64,000 nt of DNA from the NCBI GenBank assembly GCA_008015155.1, contig SSFA01000008.1:62001-126000 (forward strand), written 5' to 3'. The number at the start of each line of letters is the position of its first letter. Within the stretch, counting starts at the first letter, position 1. The position numbers were made by a program, and so were the translations under genes. The notes below the pieces were generated by a model that was given only the letters and a program-made list of their open reading frames with translations, ran no database searches and had not been told where the DNA came from. The stretch comes from Thiothrix sp. Lineage in GTDB: Bacteria; Pseudomonadota; Gammaproteobacteria; Thiotrichales; Thiotrichaceae. Shown piece by piece: positions 28,413 through 41,488 of this stretch.

Positions 28413-28449
28413 AGAGGCGTTTACATCCCTAACGCCTCTTAGCTTTATT
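28413..28449 (+). terminator. Terminator of the secreted-protein gene
   Basis: Perfect 9-bp stem AGAGGCGTT/AACGCCTCT (28413-28421, 28431-28439) with a 9-base loop, followed by TAGCTTTATT. It isolates mutS from upstream transcription. Confidence 0.7.
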
Positions 28450-28659
28450 CTGCGGGTCTCGAAAGGTTGAAAGGCTCAGTGCAGCTAGCTTTCCTAGCTT
28501 CATCAACTCAGCTATTGAATTCTAGAGTTAGCCCTCTCATTGAACTAGAAGCGTGCGAGAAAAATTTTCTACGATTACCCCATCCTTTATCACAAAAAGG
28601 TAAAATTACGCTTTTAGTCGAACCCCAACCGATCTGACATCACTTAAGACCCATCCTAC

Positions 28660-31233
28660 ATGACCGACTTAAATACTATTTCGCACCATACCCCAATGAT
28701 GCAGCAATACCTGCGTCTCAAAGCCGAATACCCTGAGATTTTACTGTTTTATCGCATGGGCGATTTCTATGAAATGTTCTATGAAGATGCCAAACGTGCG
28801 GCGCAATTGCTGGATATTACCCTCACCGCGCGCGGCAATTCAGCGGGTGAGCCGATTCCGATGGCCGGTGTGCCTTATCATGCCGTGGAACAGTATTTAG
28901 CGCGGCTTTTGAAGGCGGGCGAGTCGGTGGCGATTTGCGAGCAGATTGGTGATCCCGCCAAATCCAAAGGCCCCGTAGAACGCAAGATCACGCGCTTACT
29001 CACGCCCGGCACTTTAACCGACGACTATTTGCTGGAAGACCGACGCGATAATTTATTGATTGCCCTGCATAAAGATAAAGAACAATTTGGTTTGGCGGCG
29101 ATTGATTTAAGTAGCGGGCGCTTTACCGTGCAACAAATGGACGGTTTAGCGTCTTTGCAGAATGAAATTGAGCGCTTGCAACCGGCTGAAATTCTGCATC
29201 AAGAAGATTGGCGTTTGGAGTTTGTGCGCGGGCGGGTGACCACAGCACGCCCTATCTGGCATTTCAATTTGGAAACTGCCACCCGCTTATTACTCAAGCA
29301 ATTTGCGGTGCATGATTTAAGTGGCTTTGGCTGCGAAAACCTACCTTTAGCCATTGCTGCAGCGGGTGCTTTGCTGAATTATGTGCAAGAAACTCAGCGC
29401 ACCACCCTACCCCATTTGAATAGCCTCAAAGTCGAACAAAGCGATGAGGGCATTATTCTGGACGCGGCCAGTCGGCGTAATTTAGAGCTGGAACACAGTT
29501 TAAGCGGCGAACATAAAAACACGCTGGTCTCCGTGCTGGATAAGACTTCGACTAGCATGGGCAGTCGCTTATTGCGTCGTTGGTTAAATAAACCGCTCCG
29601 CGATCGCCATGAATTGCGCATGCGCCATCAAGCGGTGGGCACGCTGCTCGAAAATTATCGCTACGAAGGTATTTTAAATACGCTGCGCAGTGTCGGTGAC
29701 ATAGAACGGATTGCCTCACGCATAGCCTTAGGCACAGCGCGCCCGCGTGATTTATCCACCTTGCGTGATTCGCTCGCAGTCTTGCCGCAAGTGCATGCTG
29801 CGCTTGTGCAATTAGATGATTTGCAGCTCGCGCAATTGCAAGGCCAACTCGATAACCACCACGAACTGCATGAACTTTTAAAGCGCGCGATTATTGAAAA
29901 TCCGCCGGTGGTAATTCGCGATGGTGGCGTGATTGCGGACGGTTATGACGCGGATTTAGATGAATTACGTAATTTAAGCGAAAACGCTGACCAATATTTG
30001 CTGGATTTGGAAACCCGCGAAAAGCAGCGCACCGGCATTGATAAACTCAAAGTCGCTTATAATCGCGTACACGGTTATTATGTGGAAATCCCGCAAAGCC
30101 AATTGCACCGCATTCCTGCCGATTATATTCGCCGCCAAACCCTAAAAGGTGTGGAGCGCTTTATTCTGCCCGAGCTGAAAAAGTTTGAAGATAAAGTTTT
30201 ATCGGCGCGCGAACGTTCGTTAGGACGTGAAAAAGCTTTATATGAATTGCTCTTGCAGCAATTGGCTGAACATTTAATTCCGTTGCGGCAAACCGCACAA
30301 GCTGTGGCCGAGTTGGACGTGCTCGCCAACTTCGCCGAGCGCGCTAATACTTTGAATTATAACTGTCCCAAATTGGTGGAAGGTGCAGGCCTTGAAATCA
30401 TTGGTGGCCGCCATCCGGTGGTGGAGCGCACGCTAGATGCGCCTTTTGTGCCCAATGATTTATACATGGATGCACGCCGACGCATGCTGATGATCACCGG
30501 CCCGAATATGGGCGGTAAATCGACTTATATGCGCCAAGTCGCCTTGATTGTGCTAATGGCACATATTGGCAGTTATGTGCCTGCTGAGTCCGCACGTTTA
30601 GGCCATATTGACCGCATTTTCACCCGCATTGGCGCCCATGACGACTTGAGTACTGGCCGCTCCACCTTCATGGTGGAAATGACCGAAGCCGCAAATATTC
30701 TCAATAATGCCACCGCGCATAGTCTGGTATTAATGGATGAAATCGGGCGCGGAACCAGTACCTTTGATGGCTTATCACTGGCTTGGGCATTTGCGGATTA
30801 CCTCGCACGCGAACGCAAAGCCTTCACCCTCTTTGCCACTCATTATTTTGAACTCACACACCTCGCCGAACAAATCAGCACCATTGCCAATGTGCATATT
30901 GATGCCGTCGAACATGGCGACAAAATCGTCTTCTTGCATGCTGTAAAAGACGGCCCCGCCAATCAAAGTTATGGCTTGCAAGTCGCCCAATTAGCGGGTG
31001 TGCCAAAAAGCGTGATTGGGCAAGCTAAAAAGAAACTCATTTCCCTGGAAAAGAATTCAGCCAATACACCACAAGTGGGACAAAGTTTGGCGCTGCCCTT
31101 TGGCGCAGCTGTGGAGCCGAAAGATGAAATCGCGCAGCAAGTAAAAGCCGCTTTGCAAGCTTTGGAGCCGGATGAAATGACACCACGACAGGCTTTGGAG
31201 GAGCTTTATAGATTAAAGAACTTAGTCCATTGA
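28660..31233 (+). CDS. mutS: DNA mismatch repair protein MutS
   Basis: 857 residues, normal MutS length. Mismatch-binding domain with [17 protein letters not shown] (the F-x-E wedge, about 28-44) and [13 protein letters not shown]; clamp and lever domains; ABC ATPase with Walker [18 protein letters not shown] (about 614-630), the [14 protein letters not shown] signature and Walker [19 protein letters not shown]. Acts as a dimer with MutL in replication repair. The gene is visibly richer in GC and in GCG/CGC codons than its neighbours on both sides, which may reflect replacement by recombination. Preceded by a mutS-like relic 1.4 kb upstream. Confidence 0.97.
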   Translation: MTDLNTISHHTPMMQQYLRLKAEYPEILLFYRMGDFYEMFYEDAKRAAQLLDITLTARGNSAGEPIPMAGVPYHAVEQYLARLLKAGESVAICEQIGDPAKSKGPVERKITRLLTPGTLTDDYLLEDRRDNLLIALHKDKEQFGLAAIDLSSGRFTVQQMDGLASLQNEIERLQPAEILHQEDWRLEFVRGRVTTARPIWHFNLETATRLLLKQFAVHDLSGFGCENLPLAIAAAGALLNYVQETQRTTLPHLNSLKVEQSDEGIILDAASRRNLELEHSLSGEHKNTLVSVLDKTSTSMGSRLLRRWLNKPLRDRHELRMRHQAVGTLLENYRYEGILNTLRSVGDIERIASRIALGTARPRDLSTLRDSLAVLPQVHAALVQLDDLQLAQLQGQLDNHHELHELLKRAIIENPPVVIRDGGVIADGYDADLDELRNLSENADQYLLDLETREKQRTGIDKLKVAYNRVHGYYVEIPQSQLHRIPADYIRRQTLKGVERFILPELKKFEDKVLSARERSLGREKALYELLLQQLAEHLIPLRQTAQAVAELDVLANFAERANTLNYNCPKLVEGAGLEIIGGRHPVVERTLDAPFVPNDLYMDARRRMLMITGPNMGGKSTYMRQVALIVLMAHIGSYVPAESARLGHIDRIFTRIGAHDDLSTGRSTFMVEMTEAANILNNATAHSLVLMDEIGRGTSTFDGLSLAWAFADYLARERKAFTLFATHYFELTHLAEQISTIANVHIDAVEHGDKIVFLHAVKDGPANQSYGLQVAQLAGVPKSVIGQAKKKLISLEKNSANTPQVGQSLALPFGAAVEPKDEIAQQVKAALQALEPDEMTPRQALEELYRLKNLVH

Positions 31234-31245
31234 GCTTATCGCTAA

Positions 31246-33419
<2,174 letters not shown>

Positions 33420-33504
33420 ATTCTTTTTCCTTAAGCTGTTGCCTGATGCGGCGTAGAATTATTTTACATCATGAAAAAAATAAATGCTGCTAGAGATGCT
33501 GGTT

Positions 33505-34242
33505 TTAACGTAGCAATAAGCCTCGAGCTTGCAAAAACTTTAACATATGCGCCCGCTGCTTTTTCTGCACTGCGCCCGCTGTCTGTGCTGACCAAGTAGA
33601 CAGACGCTGATTACTACCTCGTGTTTGATAATAAGCCTGCATCTGCTGATCATAATCATCCACACTTGAGGCAACTTGGCTTAGATCATACTGATCAGTT
33701 TGTAAGATTGACTGCACGGGAAAGCGTGGCTTAAGGGTGTTTGTGTGGACTGGCCAACCTAAACACATCCCAAAGACGGGGTAAACTTGCTCAGGGAGCT
33801 TTAATAAATCACAAACTAATTGTGGATTATTCCGAATCCCACCAATGAAAACACCCCCTAAACCTAGAGACTCAGCAGCCAGCAATACATTTTGCGCCAC
33901 TAAAGCGATATCAACCGTAGCTGCAATAAAATGCTCAGTATGCCCGTCTAAAGCACCTAAGCCATTTTTTACACAAGCATAATTGACGCGCTGCAAATCT
34001 GCACAAAAGACTAAGAAAACCGGAGCATTAACGACCCAAGTTTGCCCGCCCGCTAATTCTGCGATTTGCGATCTAGTTTCTGTTTGAGTTATCTGAATGA
34101 CAGAGACGGCTTGAATGAAACTCGAAGAAGCCGCTGCTTGACCACAGCGAATTAAGCTTTCTAAAGTTTCCTGCGAGATCACTTGTTCAGTGAATTGGCG
34201 TGCCGAAGCATGCTTTAACATAGCCTCCATAACAGCATTCAT
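33505..34242 (-). CDS. NfsA-like nitroreductase
   Basis: 245-residue flavoprotein of the oxygen-insensitive NADPH nitroreductase family. The N-terminal FMN site SARQFTEQVISQETLESLIRCGQAAASSSFIQ (about 13-44 region), GGIRNNPQLVCDLLKLPEQVYPVFGMCLGWP and the C-terminal WSAQ...KKQRAHMLKFLQARG are as in NfsA. Such enzymes reduce nitro compounds, quinones and flavins; the physiological substrate is not implied by context. Single gene between the second signal peptidase and glk. Confidence 0.87.
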   Translation of the reverse strand: MNAVMEAMLKHASARQFTEQVISQETLESLIRCGQAAASSSFIQAVSVIQITQTETRSQIAELAGGQTWVVNAPVFLVFCADLQRVNYACVKNGLGALDGHTEHFIAATVDIALVAQNVLLAAESLGLGGVFIGGIRNNPQLVCDLLKLPEQVYPVFGMCLGWPVHTNTLKPRFPVQSILQTDQYDLSQVASSVDDYDQQMQAYYQTRGSNQRLSTWSAQTAGAVQKKQRAHMLKFLQARGLLLR

Positions 34243-34271
34243 CGCTCACTCCTTATTTATGCAGTACTAAA

Positions 34272-35195
34272 TCAATGCAACACTAAACCAACTCGCCCCC
34301 ACTGCAAGCCCCCCACATCACGGTTGTAAGAGAACCAGACTTGACGGGCTCGACCCGTAATATCAGCTAAAGGCACTGTGCCAAAATAGCGCGAATCATT
34401 GCTATTGTTTCGATTATCACCCAAGACAAATACTTGCCCTGCTGGCACAGTTAAATCAGCTACTGGCATTACCGCACGCGGATTCTTCCAAATCACTGGC
34501 CACTGCTTCTGCTCGTAGCGCTCTTGTACCACGATCGCTCCATTCTGTTGAGCCGTTTGTATAGTCAGGGATTTATTATTAACGCTCACAGTTTGTCCAC
34601 GAATTTTGATTTGATCACCGGGCAACCCGATCACGCGCTTGATATAGCCCATGGCACGATTATTGGGATAAGTGAAGGTGATAATATCGCCGCGCTGAAC
34701 TTCAGGCACACAGCCTAAACAATTATAATGCTTATCTGCATAGATAAAATCACCTGCAATAAGAGCTGGCTCCATGCTGGCAGAAGGAATTCGAAACGGT
34801 TCAACCCAGTGTTTACGCACCTGCTGCGACAATAATGGAAACAAACACACCGTGACGAGCAGAATGAGGAACAAATAAGTACCTGCACCTTGCCAACTAG
34901 CGGGTGTGTAGTTCGATAATTTAAGCGCCTGTAACAGTGCATCTATACAACTAATCAACCAAATGAACAGCGCCAAACCAATTGAGCCAAGCATTACCGA
35001 GGCCGTCCAGTCATCGGGTAGATAAGGTACAGCTAAGGCTACTAAAGGAATACCAAATAGCCATGAGCCCAGCATAAACCAAGCGGCTCGATTCACTTGC
35101 CCATTGTAAACTTGCCCTAAACCTGGCAGAAACAAACCCAACAAAAAAGCCAGCCAAGCTTTGCGTGGACGATTAACAGTACTCGTTGAATCCAT
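34272..35195 (-). CDS. Second signal peptidase I, with N-terminal multi-span extension
   Basis: 307 residues. About four hydrophobic segments fill the first 125 residues (LAFLLGLFLPGLGQVYNGQ, FMLGSWLFGIPLVALA, VMLGSIGLALFIWLIS, FLILLVTVCLFPLL). The catalytic domain has the serine motif FRIPSASMEPALIAGD (about 136-151), the lysine motif MGYIKRVIGLPGD (about 189-201) and GDNRNNSNDSRYFG. Nucleophile and general base are both present, so it should be active. The GLFLPGLGQVYNGQ part resembles the TM2/small-membrane modules fused to some proteases. It lies 1 bp after era and is additional to the normal lepB at 37198. Confidence 0.87.
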   Translation of the reverse strand: MDSTSTVNRPRKAWLAFLLGLFLPGLGQVYNGQVNRAAWFMLGSWLFGIPLVALAVPYLPDDWTASVMLGSIGLALFIWLISCIDALLQALKLSNYTPASWQGAGTYLFLILLVTVCLFPLLSQQVRKHWVEPFRIPSASMEPALIAGDFIYADKHYNCLGCVPEVQRGDIITFTYPNNRAMGYIKRVIGLPGDQIKIRGQTVSVNNKSLTIQTAQQNGAIVVQERYEQKQWPVIWKNPRAVMPVADLTVPAGQVFVLGDNRNNSNDSRYFGTVPLADITGRARQVWFSYNRDVGGLQWGRVGLVLH

Positions 35196-35196
35196 A

Positions 35197-36087
35197 TTAG
35201 CTATTGGAAGAAATCCCTAAAGCTTGTAAATGACGTGGGCTATTTTCCCAGTTTTCTTCCACCCGTACCCATAAACGCAGCAAAACCTTTTGTTCTAAAA
35301 AGGCTTCTAAGGCAACCCGTGCAGAACTACCAATCCGCTTCAAGGTTTCCCCTTTGTGTCCAATGAGAATCCCTTTCTGATTTTCCCGGCTGACCCAAAT
35401 AGTGGCATGAATTTCGGTAATAGCGGCACGCGGCTCAAACTTTTCCACTTCAACGGCAGTAGAATAAGGAATCTCTTGATGCAGATAAGTCATCAACTGC
35501 TCACGGATTAACTCACCGCAGATAAACCGGGTTGATTGATCAGTGACATCATCTTCCGCATAAGTCCATTCGCCTTCGGGCATCACCGCCATCAGCTCCT
35601 GTTTTAACGCTTCGGTGTTAATGCCTTTAGTAGCGGACAAAGGAAAAATTGCTTTAAATTCACGCTTAGCGGCGACTGTTTGGAGCCAAGCTAGTAAATC
35701 CACTTTCTGCTTTACTTTATCAACCTTATTCGCCACCAAAAACACTGGGCAAGTTAGATGCTGTAGACGCTCTAGCACTAAACTATCTTCATCAACCCAG
35801 CGCTCTGCCTCCACGATCATAATCACTGCATCCACATCTTCCAATGCTGCAACAGCTTGCATATTAATCGTTTTATTTAACAGACTTTTAGAGGCACGAT
35901 GAATGCCGGGTGTATCTAAAAAGACAATTTGGCAATCATCTTCACTCAGAATCCCCCGGATATTATGCCGTGTAGTTTGAGGTTTATTAGCAGTAGCAGA
36001 TACTTTGAAGCCGACTAAGTGATTCATTAAAGTCGATTTACCTACATTCGGTCGACCTGCAATCGCCACTACGCCATATTTAGACAT
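35197..36087 (-). CDS. era: GTPase Era
   Basis: 296 residues. G1 AGRPNVGKSTLMNHL (about 10-24), G2 region QTTRHNIRG, G3 FLDTPGIH, G4 LVANKVDKV, then a C-terminal KH domain with EFRAA-like KFEPRAAITEIHATIWVSRENQKGILIGHKGETLKRIG. Binds the 3' end of 16S rRNA in 30S assembly. It overlaps rnc by 8 bp, the classical pairing. Confidence 0.97.
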   Translation of the reverse strand: MSKYGVVAIAGRPNVGKSTLMNHLVGFKVSATANKPQTTRHNIRGILSEDDCQIVFLDTPGIHRASKSLLNKTINMQAVAALEDVDAVIMIVEAERWVDEDSLVLERLQHLTCPVFLVANKVDKVKQKVDLLAWLQTVAAKREFKAIFPLSATKGINTEALKQELMAVMPEGEWTYAEDDVTDQSTRFICGELIREQLMTYLHQEIPYSTAVEVEKFEPRAAITEIHATIWVSRENQKGILIGHKGETLKRIGSSARVALEAFLEQKVLLRLWVRVEENWENSPRHLQALGISSNS

Positions 36088-36748
36088 GCTTCATTACCTG
36101 TTCAAATGCTTTTGCGGCTGCATCTTGCTCTGCTTTACGCCGACTGCTTGAAATCCCTATCGTGCAAATCTCTAAAGCAGGCACTTTGCACTCAGCCGTA
36201 AAGGTTTGCCGATGAGCCTCACCTTCTACTTGGGTAAGTTGATAAGTCGGTAGATCATAGCCACGTGACTGTAAATACTCTTGCAGACGGCTTTTGGGAT
36301 CCTTTAAATCATCTTCAGTAGGTAATTGATTGAGTAAATCTCGATAAATATGCAAGACAAAACGCTCTGCCTCACTAATACCTTGCTCTAAATAAATGCA
36401 GCCAATCAGGGCTTCTAACGCGTCAGCCAGAATAGATTTACGTCGAAAACCACCACTTTTTAACTCGCCTTGGCCCAGACGCAAAAAATCCCCTAAGCCT
36501 AAACCTGCTGATAAATTCGCAAGGGTATTTTCATTAACCAAAGAGGCACGCAAACGGCTGAGATAGCCTTCACTTGCACGGGGAATGCGCCGATAAAGCT
36601 CCGTGGTGATAATGAGACCCAGCACACTATCACCAAGAAACTCCAACCGCTCATTATGCTTACCATCTGCACTGCGGTGAGTGATGGCACGTACAAAAGT
36701 ATCCGTAGCCATCAATTCAACCGAGATTAACTTCTTTAATTTATCCAA
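36080..36748 (-). CDS. rnc: Ribonuclease III
   Basis: 222 residues. The catalytic signature NERLEFLGDSVLGLIITTELYRR (about 32-54) with the essential acidic residues, later DALEALIGCIYLEQG, then a C-terminal double-stranded RNA-binding domain (SRLQEYLQSRGYDLPTYQL, SSRRKAEQDAAAKAFEQVM). Cleaves rRNA precursors and structured mRNAs. Upstream DUF4845 gene is 5 bp away, downstream era overlaps by 8 bp. Confidence 0.97.
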   Translation of the reverse strand: MDKLKKLISVELMATDTFVRAITHRSADGKHNERLEFLGDSVLGLIITTELYRRIPRASEGYLSRLRASLVNENTLANLSAGLGLGDFLRLGQGELKSGGFRRKSILADALEALIGCIYLEQGISEAERFVLHIYRDLLNQLPTEDDLKDPKSRLQEYLQSRGYDLPTYQLTQVEGEAHRQTFTAECKVPALEICTIGISSSRRKAEQDAAAKAFEQVMKHV

Positions 36749-36753
36749 ACAGC

Positions 36754-37149
36754 CTATTGCCCCTTTAAAGCCTCGGCATGATGGAAGGTCATTAGAAAAT
36801 CAATATTTCCTAGCCAAGGCTTTCTTACTTCATAATCCACCACCAAGGCTTTTGCATTTTTGTTATCAGCTTGAGCTTGCACTGAAAAATGCTCACGCTT
36901 AATGGTGTACATACCGTTAATATTTAAATAATCGTCTAACTTACCACGAAGTCCCTGTGTATTAGTGGCACTAATAGAAGGATCTTCAGCAATCTTTTTC
37001 ATTAAAGATTGCACACTATAAAACTCAACATACACTGGCACTAATTTAACACCACTGACGAAAGCCAGAATCACAATACTTAGGACACTGACCCAGCTGA
37101 GAAATGACATACCACGCTGTTTTTTTCTTGTTTTCATGCTTTGACCCAA
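36754..37149 (-). CDS. DUF4845 membrane protein
   Basis: 131 residues with an N-terminal basic stretch and one membrane segment (RGMSFLSWVSVLSIVILAFVS, about 12-34). The periplasmic part (VKLVPVYVEFYSVQSLMKKIAEDP, LRGKLDDYLNINGMYTIKREHF) follows the DUF4845 pattern. Proteins of this family occupy the same place between lepB and rnc in Pseudomonas. Function unknown. Confidence 0.82.
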   Translation of the reverse strand: MGQSMKTRKKQRGMSFLSWVSVLSIVILAFVSGVKLVPVYVEFYSVQSLMKKIAEDPSISATNTQGLRGKLDDYLNINGMYTIKREHFSVQAQADNKNAKALVVDYEVRKPWLGNIDFLMTFHHAEALKGQ

Positions 37150-37197
37150 ATTTATTGTTGAATATTTTTGTTCGGGCTAGGTAGTGCTTAATGAGCT

Positions 37198-37968
37198 TTA
37201 ATCAATTAAGCCAATTCGTTTGACATTCAAACCATCGCCACCCCAGTTAAAGTGCATCCATACTAACATGGCTTTACCTACTAAGTTTTCCTCAGGAACT
37301 AGGCCCCACATACGGCTATCATTACTCATATCACGGTTATCACCCATCACGAAATAATGACCTTCAGGTACCACAACCTCACCCGAGCGCCCTGAAGTGC
37401 CCGGCAAAATCAGGATATCATGATCAACTTTACCGAGTGTTTCCTTTAGACGAAGGGTGGGATGTACCTCACCTTGCTGATCATGCGCATCGTAAGCGCC
37501 CAGTTCTTGACGTGCCACCGGTACACCATTGACTTTAAGCTCTTTATTGTCCCAAGCAATCACATCGCCTGGTACACCTACTAAGCGTTTAATAAAATCA
37601 ATTTTTGGGTCATTCGGAAAACGAAATACCACTACATCTCCTACTTTAGGCTCACCTAAAGGTAGGATTTTAGTATGGGTAATCGGCAAACGAATTCCAT
37701 AGGTAAATTTATTAACCAGAATAAAATCGCCAATTTCTAAGGTCGGTAACATGGATCCCGATGGAATGCGGAAAGGCTCAGCGACAAATGAACGTAATAG
37801 CAGAACAATCAATAAGACTGGAAAAAAGGAGCGTGCATACTCAACATACCAAGGCTCAACACGACGACCGAATTTACTCTTATTACGGGTAAACAGGCTA
37901 TATAGTAGCCAAATTAAACCGCTTACTAGCGTCGCAACTACGAGCCAAAACTCTAAGTCCATATCCAT
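37198..37968 (-). CDS. lepB: Signal peptidase I
   Basis: 256 residues with an N-terminal membrane anchor (about 6-23) and a second at about 48-63. Catalytic serine motif FRIPSGSMLPTLEIGD (about 67-82), lysine motif KIDFIKRLVGVPGDVI (about 122-137), and GDNRDMSNDSRMWG near the C-terminus. Releases exported proteins by cutting signal peptides on the periplasmic face. It lies between lepA and DUF4845 as in related bacteria. Confidence 0.96.
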   Translation of the reverse strand: MDMDLEFWLVVATLVSGLIWLLYSLFTRNKSKFGRRVEPWYVEYARSFFPVLLIVLLLRSFVAEPFRIPSGSMLPTLEIGDFILVNKFTYGIRLPITHTKILPLGEPKVGDVVVFRFPNDPKIDFIKRLVGVPGDVIAWDNKELKVNGVPVARQELGAYDAHDQQGEVHPTLRLKETLGKVDHDILILPGTSGRSGEVVVPEGHYFVMGDNRDMSNDSRMWGLVPEENLVGKAMLVWMHFNWGGDGLNVKRIGLID

Positions 37969-38015
37969 GTAGGCTATTCCTTCTTAATACTCTTCGTTAT
38001 TCGTTATGACTAAAC

Positions 38016-39821
38016 TTATTTATCACTGACACGCAGGACGGCTAAAAATGCCTCTTGTGGAATTTCCACACTTCCCACCTGTTTCATGCGTTTTTTACCT
38101 TCTTTCTGCTTTTCTAATAGTTTACGCTTCCGACTAACATCACCACCATAGCACTTGGCCAAAACATCTTTGCGCATGGCCTTGACTGTACTACGTGCAA
38201 TAATTTGGCTACCAATCGCCGCTTGAATGGCAACCTCATACATTTGGCGCGGAATTAACTCTTTCATCTTTTCTACGAGTTGACGTCCACGTGATTGCGC
38301 AAAATCACGATGTACCATAATGGCTAAAGCATCCACTTTATCGCCATTCACAAGAACATCAACCCGAACCATGGGAGCTGGCTCAAAGCGATCTAAGGCA
38401 TAATCAAAGGAGGCATAACCACGGCTCACCGATTTCAATCTATCAAAGAAATCCAACACTACTTCAGCGAGGGGCAAATCAAACACTAAAGAAACCTGAT
38501 TCCCCATATATTGCATATTTCTTTGCACACCGCGCTTATCAATGCATAGTGTAATGACATTCCCTAAGTATTCTTGCGGGACTAAAATCGTGCCACGAAT
38601 AATTGGCTCGCGAATTTCATCGATTTTATTTAAAGGAGGTAATTCCGAAGGATTATGAACAAAGACCTTTTCGCCATTAGTTAATACAACTTCGTAAATT
38701 ACCGTCGGTGCAGTGGTGATTAGGTTTAAATCATACTCACGCTCTAAGCGCTCTTGCACGATTTCCATATGCAACATGCCAAGGAAACCGCAACGGAAAC
38801 CAAAGCCTAAAGCTTGCGACGTTTCTGGCTCATAAAAGAGTGCTGAGTCATTCAGTTGAAGCTTAGATAAAGCATCACGTAAGTTTTCATATTGATCCGC
38901 ATCAACAGGGAAAATCCCGGCGAATACCCGTGGCTGAATTTCTTTAAAGCCTGCTAAAGCCTTATCAGCGGGCTTTTGTGCATCAGTGAAAGTGTCGCCC
39001 ACTCGTGCTGCGGTAATTTCTTTAATCCCTGCAATCACAAAGCCAACTTCACCCGCTTTTAGACTGTCTTTATCCAAGCGCTTCGGTGTAAACACACCGA
39101 CTTGCTCTACTTGGAAATCACGGCCGGTCGACATCGCGCGAATTTTCATTTTCTTGCGAATTTCGCCATCCACTACCCGTACCAATGAAATAACGCCGAG
39201 ATAGTTATCAAACCAAGAATCAATGATTAAGGCTTTCAAGGGTGAATCAGGGTTACCCACTGGCGCTGGAATCCGCTCAACAAGTTGCTGTAATAAATCC
39301 TCAATTCCAATCCCAGTTTTCGCACTGACATGGACAGCATCGGTTGCATCAATACCTATAATATCTTCGATTTCTTGGCAAACTCGATCCGGATCAGCCG
39401 AAGGTAAATCGATTTTATTGAGAACTGGCACAACTTCGAGATTTAATTCAATCGCAGTATAGCAATTGGCCACACTTTGCGCCTCCACACCTTGAGACGC
39501 ATCCACGACTAATAAAGCCCCATCACAGGCTGCTAGGGAGCGAGAAACTTCATAAGAGAAATCGACATGCCCTGGAGTGTCAATGAAATTGAGCTGATAG
39601 GTTTGTCCATTACGTGCTTTATAATCAAGCGACACGCTTTGCGCTTTAATGGTAATACCACGCTCACGTTCTAAATCCATGGAATCCAGTACTTGCGCTT
39701 CCATTTCGCGCTCTTCTAAGCCGCCACAATATTGAATAAACCGATCGGAAAGGGTCGATTTACCGTGGTCAATATGCGCAATAATGGAAAAATTCCGAAT
39801 GTTAGGGTTTACTTCAGCCAT
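38016..39821 (-). CDS. lepA: Elongation factor 4 (LepA)
   Basis: 601-residue translational GTPase. G1 [15 protein letters not shown] (about 15-29), G2 with [12 protein letters not shown]3 DTPGHVDF, G4 NKIDLP, domain with [22 protein letters not shown] and the LepA-specific C-terminal part [24 protein letters not shown]. Normal length. Overlaps the glutaredoxin-like gene upstream by 8 bp. Helps ribosome assembly or remodelling under stress. Confidence 0.97.
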   Translation of the reverse strand: MAEVNPNIRNFSIIAHIDHGKSTLSDRFIQYCGGLEEREMEAQVLDSMDLERERGITIKAQSVSLDYKARNGQTYQLNFIDTPGHVDFSYEVSRSLAACDGALLVVDASQGVEAQSVANCYTAIELNLEVVPVLNKIDLPSADPDRVCQEIEDIIGIDATDAVHVSAKTGIGIEDLLQQLVERIPAPVGNPDSPLKALIIDSWFDNYLGVISLVRVVDGEIRKKMKIRAMSTGRDFQVEQVGVFTPKRLDKDSLKAGEVGFVIAGIKEITAARVGDTFTDAQKPADKALAGFKEIQPRVFAGIFPVDADQYENLRDALSKLQLNDSALFYEPETSQALGFGFRCGFLGMLHMEIVQERLEREYDLNLITTAPTVIYEVVLTNGEKVFVHNPSELPPLNKIDEIREPIIRGTILVPQEYLGNVITLCIDKRGVQRNMQYMGNQVSLVFDLPLAEVVLDFFDRLKSVSRGYASFDYALDRFEPAPMVRVDVLVNGDKVDALAIMVHRDFAQSRGRQLVEKMKELIPRQMYEVAIQAAIGSQIIARSTVKAMRKDVLAKCYGGDVSRKRKLLEKQKEGKKRMKQVGSVEIPQEAFLAVLRVSDK

Positions 39822-40068
39822 CTTGTAATGCTTGTCTCACCATGTCCTCTTCGAAAAAATGGAAACACACGACCTCTGTGCCGAGTGTCACCACCGGCAC
39901 ATCCACGTTATAACGCTTGCGTAAATCCGGATCTTTATCGATGTCGACTAATTCTAATTCAAATGCTAGTTCATGCTGCAAACCACGCAGCTCGGCTATC
40001 ATTGCGTCACACAGATGACAGCCGACGCGATAATACACGCTTAGGGATTTTTTTGCCTGTCTATTCAA
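39814..40068 (-). CDS. Glutaredoxin-like protein
   Basis: 84 residues with thioredoxin fold; CxxC is CHLC (about 17-20) in [15 protein letters not shown], and the cis-proline loop is DVPVVTLG. This matches the glutaredoxin 2-like/DUF836 family of small proteins. It overlaps degP by 8 bp and lepA by 8 bp, so it is translated as part of that operon. Partner proteins are unknown. Confidence 0.85.
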   Translation of the reverse strand: MNRQAKKSLSVYYRVGCHLCDAMIAELRGLQHELAFELELVDIDKDPDLRKRYNVDVPVVTLGTEVVCFHFFEEDMVRQALQDG

Positions 40069-41488
40069 CTTTCATAGCCAGAAAACGCGCAGCACCCTCA
40101 CGATAAACTAATATAGCGATCGTTTTGCCCTTATCAATTTCACTTAGAATTTTCTTCACTTCTTCAGGTGAATTGACCGGCTTACCGTCTAACAAGGTGA
40201 TGACATCACCTGAATTAATACCCGCACGTTGCGCAGGATCGCTCATTACTTTTTCGACTAGAACCCCGCCCATCGCTAAGCCTAAAGCTTCACGGATTGT
40301 GTCATCGATCGGCGTTAACTGCATCCCGAGTACTTCAACACCTTCAGGGTTCTCAGGATTAGCTTCTTCTGGGTCTGTTGATGTAGCACCTTCCTCGCCC
40401 GGTAACTCACCAATTTTTAGATCTACTTCTTTGCGTTCACGGTTCCGAATTACTGTCAGCTTAACCGTTTCACCCGGAGCAACCGTTCCCACAATAGCGG
40501 GCAAGCTGCCTGCATTGGCAATCGGTTTACCATTCAATTCAATGATCACATCACCCAATTGTAAGACGTCAGTAGCAGGCCCTTCTGGCACTACTTGAGC
40601 GACTAAAGCACCCGTAGGTGTAGTCATACCGAAAGACTGGGCAAGGTTTTGATCCACCTCTTGAATATAAACGCCAATCCAACCGCGCGAGACTTTACCC
40701 TTGGTTTTGAGTTGGGAAACAACATCCATCACGATATTAATCGGGATTGCAAAAGACACGCCCATAAACCCACCAGAACGGCTATAGATTTGGGAGTTCA
40801 CCCCGACCACTTCACCGTCTAGGTTAAATAAAGGCCCGCCTGAATTACCAGGATTAATCGCTACATCAGTTTGAATAAAGGGGACATACGTGTCCGTGGG
40901 TAGATTGCGCCCGGTAGCACTCACAATGCCCGAAGTAGCACTTGATTCAAAACCAAATGGTGAACCAATAGCTAACACCCATTCACCGACTTCAATCCCA
41001 CTCGAATCTCCAATTTTTAAGGTGGGAAGATTCATAGCCTCAATTTTCAATAGCGCGACGTCACTGCGTTTATCACTACCCACTAACTTAGCAGTAAATT
41101 CACGCCGATCATTAAGCTTGACTAATATCTCATCAGCACCATCCACTACATGATGATTGGTAATCACATACCCGTCGGCCGACAAGATAAAACCTGAACC
41201 ACGTGCATCGGGCGTGAAATCTTCTGGTACCCCATTCCCGTTAGGATTTCCAAAAAAACGCTTCATTAGCTCATCAAAAGGCTCATCATAACCTGGAGCA
41301 TTAGAGGGAGTTTCAGGTGCTGCTTGTTGCTTATGGCTGGTTGTGATATTTACCACAGCAGGCCCATTGGTTCTCACAAGTTCAGTAAATTCCGGCAAGC
41401 TGCGTGCCTGCACAGAAGCGCTAAGGCAAAGAACTCCTGCAAGGAACCACTGCAGAAGTCGCGTACGACTAGCCGGTTTATACATCAT
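40061..41488 (-). CDS. degP: Periplasmic serine protease of the Do/DegP (MucD) family
   Basis: 475 residues with signal peptide (about 1-28, ending SVQA). Catalytic triad: H in VITNHHVVDGADE, D in GSDKRSDVALLKIEA and S in INPGNSGGPLFNLDG. Two PDZ domains follow (RGWIGVYIQEVDQNLAQSFG and EVLGMQLTPIDDTIREALG). It degrades or refolds misfolded envelope proteins. Order degP - glutaredoxin - lepA - lepB resembles the mucD region of Pseudomonas, though the sigma-E genes are not in this window. Confidence 0.94.
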   Translation of the reverse strand: MMYKPASRTRLLQWFLAGVLCLSASVQARSLPEFTELVRTNGPAVVNITTSHKQQAAPETPSNAPGYDEPFDELMKRFFGNPNGNGVPEDFTPDARGSGFILSADGYVITNHHVVDGADEILVKLNDRREFTAKLVGSDKRSDVALLKIEAMNLPTLKIGDSSGIEVGEWVLAIGSPFGFESSATSGIVSATGRNLPTDTYVPFIQTDVAINPGNSGGPLFNLDGEVVGVNSQIYSRSGGFMGVSFAIPINIVMDVVSQLKTKGKVSRGWIGVYIQEVDQNLAQSFGMTTPTGALVAQVVPEGPATDVLQLGDVIIELNGKPIANAGSLPAIVGTVAPGETVKLTVIRNRERKEVDLKIGELPGEEGATSTDPEEANPENPEGVEVLGMQLTPIDDTIREALGLAMGGVLVEKVMSDPAQRAGINSGDVITLLDGKPVNSPEEVKKILSEIDKGKTIAILVYREGAARFLAMKVE

